From an uncultured Ilumatobacter sp. (GTDB lineage Bacteria; Actinomycetota; Acidimicrobiia; Acidimicrobiales; Ilumatobacteraceae): 64,000 nucleotides of DNA. Made by a program: the position numbers and the translations under genes. This document shows positions 61,974-64,000 of the stretch, in pieces; position 1 is the first letter of the stretch; each line of letters begins with the position of its first letter. Under the pieces are notes generated by a model. That model made no database searches and was not told where the DNA came from. It saw nothing but the letters and a program-made list of their open reading frames with translations. The stretch is taken from positions 124,001 through 188,000 of the forward strand of contig CAJQPY010000005.1 of NCBI GenBank assembly GCA_905480335.1. The letters are read 5' to 3'.

Positions 61974-63241
61974 CCGACACCGTTTCCTTCAACGCCACCG
62001 ATGACGACGTGGTTCAATGCCCCTACCCGCACTACCGAAAGATGCGCGACGAGGCCCCGGTCCTCGAGCTCGACGGCAACTTGCTTGGGCGCGGCAACGA
62101 ACGGGTCTTTGCCGTGTCTCGTCACGAGGACGTCAAGCGCATCCTCCACGACACGGCGACGTTCTCGTCCGAGTTCGGTGGTTCCGGGGCGAAGGCCTCG
62201 CCCGAGCTCCGCGCTCGGCTCAAAGAGGTCTACGCCGATGCGTGGCCGAACGTGTCGACGATGCTCACCGAAGACCCGCCGTCCCACACTCGATACCGGC
62301 GACTGGTGTCCATGGCATTCACCCCGCGGCGCGTGGCCCGCCTTGAGCCCGAACTTCGCCGCATCTGCGAAGAACTGGTGGATGGTTTCGAGAACGCATC
62401 CCGCATCGACTTCCACAACAAATTCTCCGTGCCGCTTCCCGTCGCCGCAGTGGCGACGATCCTCGAGGTTCCCGACACACGTCGAGCCGACTTCAAGAAG
62501 TGGGCGGACTCATCAGTCGTCTCGATCGGACGGATCATCAGCGACGACGAGCGCGTCGCGGCTGAACGAGACATCGTCGAGCAACAGCACTACTTCGTCA
62601 GCGAGCTCGAAGCTCGCCGAGCCGACTCTCGTGATGACTTCCTGACCGACCTGCTCAACGCCGAGTTGCAACCCGACGATGAGGTCGAAGGCGGGCCGCT
62701 CGACATCCCCGAGATGCTCTCGATCATCCGCCAGATCCAGGTTGCCGGAAGCGAGACCACGGCCAGCCTGCTCTCCGACCTGATCGTGCAACTGGGCAAG
62801 CATCCCGACGAATGGGAGAAGCTCAAGGCAGACCCGAGTCGCGCGGCCAAAGTGGTCGAGGAGGGTTTGCGCTGGGCCAGCCCGAACCAAGGGCTGTTCC
62901 GCATCGTCCGGGCGGACACCGAAGTGGCCGGAACACCGATTCCGAAGGGATCGACGATCTGGGTGATGTACGGATCAGCCGACCACGACGACCGCGTGTT
63001 CGATGACCCCGAAGCATTCGATCCCGACCGCGAACGACTCAACAGCCACATCGCGTTCGGTCACGGCATTCACTTCTGCCTCGGTGCTGCGCTCGCCCGG
63101 CTCGAGGCCGTGGTCGCGCTCAAGGTACTGGCGGAACGTATCAACTCGATCGGCGTCGTCGAACCCGATACTCTGCGCTACGGACCGAGCTTCATCCTGC
63201 GCGGTCTCGAAGGTGTCCAAGTCGACCTCACCTACCGGTAG
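61970..63241 (+). CDS. Cytochrome P450
   Basis: A 423-residue P450 with complete motifs: DDVVQCPYPHYRKMRDEAPV, TEDPPSHTRYRRLVSMAFTP, I-helix QIQVAGSETTASLLSDL, ExxR as EEGLRWAS, and heme loop IAFGHGIHFCLGAALARLEA. It starts with ATG at 61970, overlapping the Rieske stop (ATGA). The three-gene unit (small protein, Rieske oxygenase, P450) suggests two successive oxygenations of one substrate, which is inference. Redox partners must come from elsewhere. Confidence 0.9.
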   Translation: MTDTVSFNATDDDVVQCPYPHYRKMRDEAPVLELDGNLLGRGNERVFAVSRHEDVKRILHDTATFSSEFGGSGAKASPELRARLKEVYADAWPNVSTMLTEDPPSHTRYRRLVSMAFTPRRVARLEPELRRICEELVDGFENASRIDFHNKFSVPLPVAAVATILEVPDTRRADFKKWADSSVVSIGRIISDDERVAAERDIVEQQHYFVSELEARRADSRDDFLTDLLNAELQPDDEVEGGPLDIPEMLSIIRQIQVAGSETTASLLSDLIVQLGKHPDEWEKLKADPSRAAKVVEEGLRWASPNQGLFRIVRADTEVAGTPIPKGSTIWVMYGSADHDDRVFDDPEAFDPDRERLNSHIAFGHGIHFCLGAALARLEAVVALKVLAERINSIGVVEPDTLRYGPSFILRGLEGVQVDLTYR

Positions 63242-63319
63242 GTCGCGCGTCGCGTCGCTGTCCTTCCTCGGCACACGGGCAAAAACTCCACCGGACGAAA
63301 GCGGTGAACGCGGAGTGCC

Positions 63320-63700
63320 TCAATCGGTCGCGCTGGCGGCGGCCTGCTCTTTGGCGATCTCGGCGCGGACCTCATCCATGTCGAGCGCTTTCACCTGCTC
63401 GACGATGTCTTCGAGGGCATGCGCTGGAAGCGCGCCGGGCTGCGAGAACAACTGCACGCCGTCGCGGAAGATCATCAGCGTCGGGATCGAGCGAATCTCG
63501 AGCGCCCCGGCGATCTGCTGCTCCGCCTCGGTGTCGATCTTCGTGAATGAAATGTCGGGATGCTGTTCCGACGCCGCTTCGAAGACCGGCGCAAACGACT
63601 TGCACGGTCCGCACCATTCGGCCCAGAAGTCGACGAGGACGATGCCGTCGCTGAGCACGGTTTCCTCGAATGCGTCGGAGGTCAGATCAATCGTTGCCAT
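63320..63700 (-). CDS. trxA: Thioredoxin
   Basis: A 126-residue thioredoxin. The active site WCGPC (residues 29-33) lies in LVDFWAEWCGPCKSFAPVFE, followed by the cis-Pro loop IRSIPTLMIFRDG. The fold ends about residue 105; a helical tail (MDEVRAEIAKEQAAASATD) follows. It reduces protein disulfides in the cytosol, and here the active-site Cys are ordinary TGT/TGC codons, not TGA. The ATG at 63700 has an AGGG ribosome site a few nt upstream. Confidence 0.88.
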   Translation of the reverse strand: MATIDLTSDAFEETVLSDGIVLVDFWAEWCGPCKSFAPVFEAASEQHPDISFTKIDTEAEQQIAGALEIRSIPTLMIFRDGVQLFSQPGALPAHALEDIVEQVKALDMDEVRAEIAKEQAAASATD

Positions 63701-63834
63701 GCCCTGTCGAACCAGCGACAACAGCGGACTATTCCGCTCGCCGCTCGCGCCCCTTCTTCGTTCTGGGTCGGATTCGGCCCGGTTGCCGGGCCAGTTCCGA
63801 CCCGGAACGAAGGCAGTGGTGGCGCGACGACCCC

Positions 63835-64000
63835 TCAGGCGGGGCGGATCGGGTTTTTGTAGGTGTCGAGGTAGGTGATCTCGGCGACATCGTCGCGCTT
63901 CGCCGGCTTGAAGTCGGTGCCCTTCGTGTACGCCACGGGGATCAAGCCGGCCTGCGTCAGGTGATCTGGAATCCCGAGGATTTCGGCGGCTTCCTGCTCC
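63835..64000 (-). CDS. Nitroreductase family protein, C-terminal part (runs out of window)
   Basis: On the minus strand the frame enters from the right edge as EQEAAEILGIPDHLTQAGLI, then PVAYTKGTDFKPAKRDDVAE and ITYLDTYKNPIRPA to a TGA at 63835-63837. The AEILGIPDH and PVAYTKGTDFKPAKR pattern is the usual end of FMN nitroreductases. Only the last 54 residues are visible, so the cofactor motifs are not seen. Confidence 0.68.
   Translation of the reverse strand, partial: EQEAAEILGIPDHLTQAGLIPVAYTKGTDFKPAKRDDVAEITYLDTYKNPIRPA

Overview
The window is a GC-rich bacterial chromosome segment. Its gene content suggests a marine or aquatic actinobacterium of the Acidimicrobiia (Ilumatobacter-like): mycofactocin genes, a luciferase-like F420-type oxidoreductase, DUF2510 and DUF2752 membrane proteins, a glycine-betaine-type corrinoid methyltransferase cluster, four P450-family genes plus a Rieske oxygenase, and many genes that start 6-7 nt after a TANNNT box (leaderless transcripts). 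The taxonomic assignment is inference; there is no rRNA gene here.

Layout. 1-1140: 3' end of a GH3 glycosidase, then a decayed GH13 alpha-glucosidase. 1298-6724: a Baeyer-Villiger-type monooxygenase, then mycofactocin maturation genes mftD, mftE and mftF without mftA, mftB or mftC beside them. 6803-18472: mixed housekeeping and accessory genes (DUF418 protein, alanine-racemase-like protein, ROK kinase, 2OG-Fe(II) oxygenase, PLP deaminase, ung, YihY, CPA antiporter) with two decayed genes between them. 18521-24999: LLM oxidoreductase, acetyl-CoA synthetase, MidA-type methyltransferase, acyl-CoA-dehydrogenase-like protein. 24992-29850: P450s and an SDR; one P450-like protein has lost its heme-ligand cysteine. 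29890-30793: two carboxymuconolactone-decarboxylase/AhpD-like proteins. 30924-42014: an 11-subunit complex I operon (nuoABCDHIJKLMN), no nuoEFG. 42281-49950: an IclR-controlled corrinoid one-carbon cluster. 49956-63241: MFS exporter, redoxin, uridine phosphorylase, FHA protein, small membrane proteins, MDR/SDR enzymes, a lipoprotein hydrolase and a Rieske-P450 module. 63320-64000: thioredoxin and the 3' end of a nitroreductase.

The most interesting signal is recoding. Two redox genes are interrupted by an in-frame TGA exactly where a redox cysteine is expected: an AhpD-like protein (Cys54-His-Thr-TGA57) and a redoxin (Trp-TGA126-Gly-Cys128). In both, a stable hairpin follows with a G-containing apical loop (AGUU or AGGUU) 17-20 nt after the TGA, as in a bacterial SECIS element. 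I read both as selenoproteins. The selenocysteine machinery (selA, selB, selC, selD) is not in this window. A third gene with an in-frame TGA, a flavin reductase, lacks both features and looks like a nonsense mutation.

A second coherent system is the corrinoid cluster: IclR regulator, corrinoid protein, DUF1638 protein, small Virulence_fact-type protein, methyl-THF methyltransferase, ASKHA ferredoxin reactivator and a pyrrolysine-free MttB-family methyltransferase. Both of its promoters carry palindromes of the type CTGTTCygyAATAyGGAACAG set 18 bp apart, which define a small regulon. The window also holds an unusual number of gene remnants (GH13, alpha/beta hydrolase-OsmC fusion, PP2C phosphatase, NAD-glutamate dehydrogenase tail and two unrecognised ones), so gene decay is active here.
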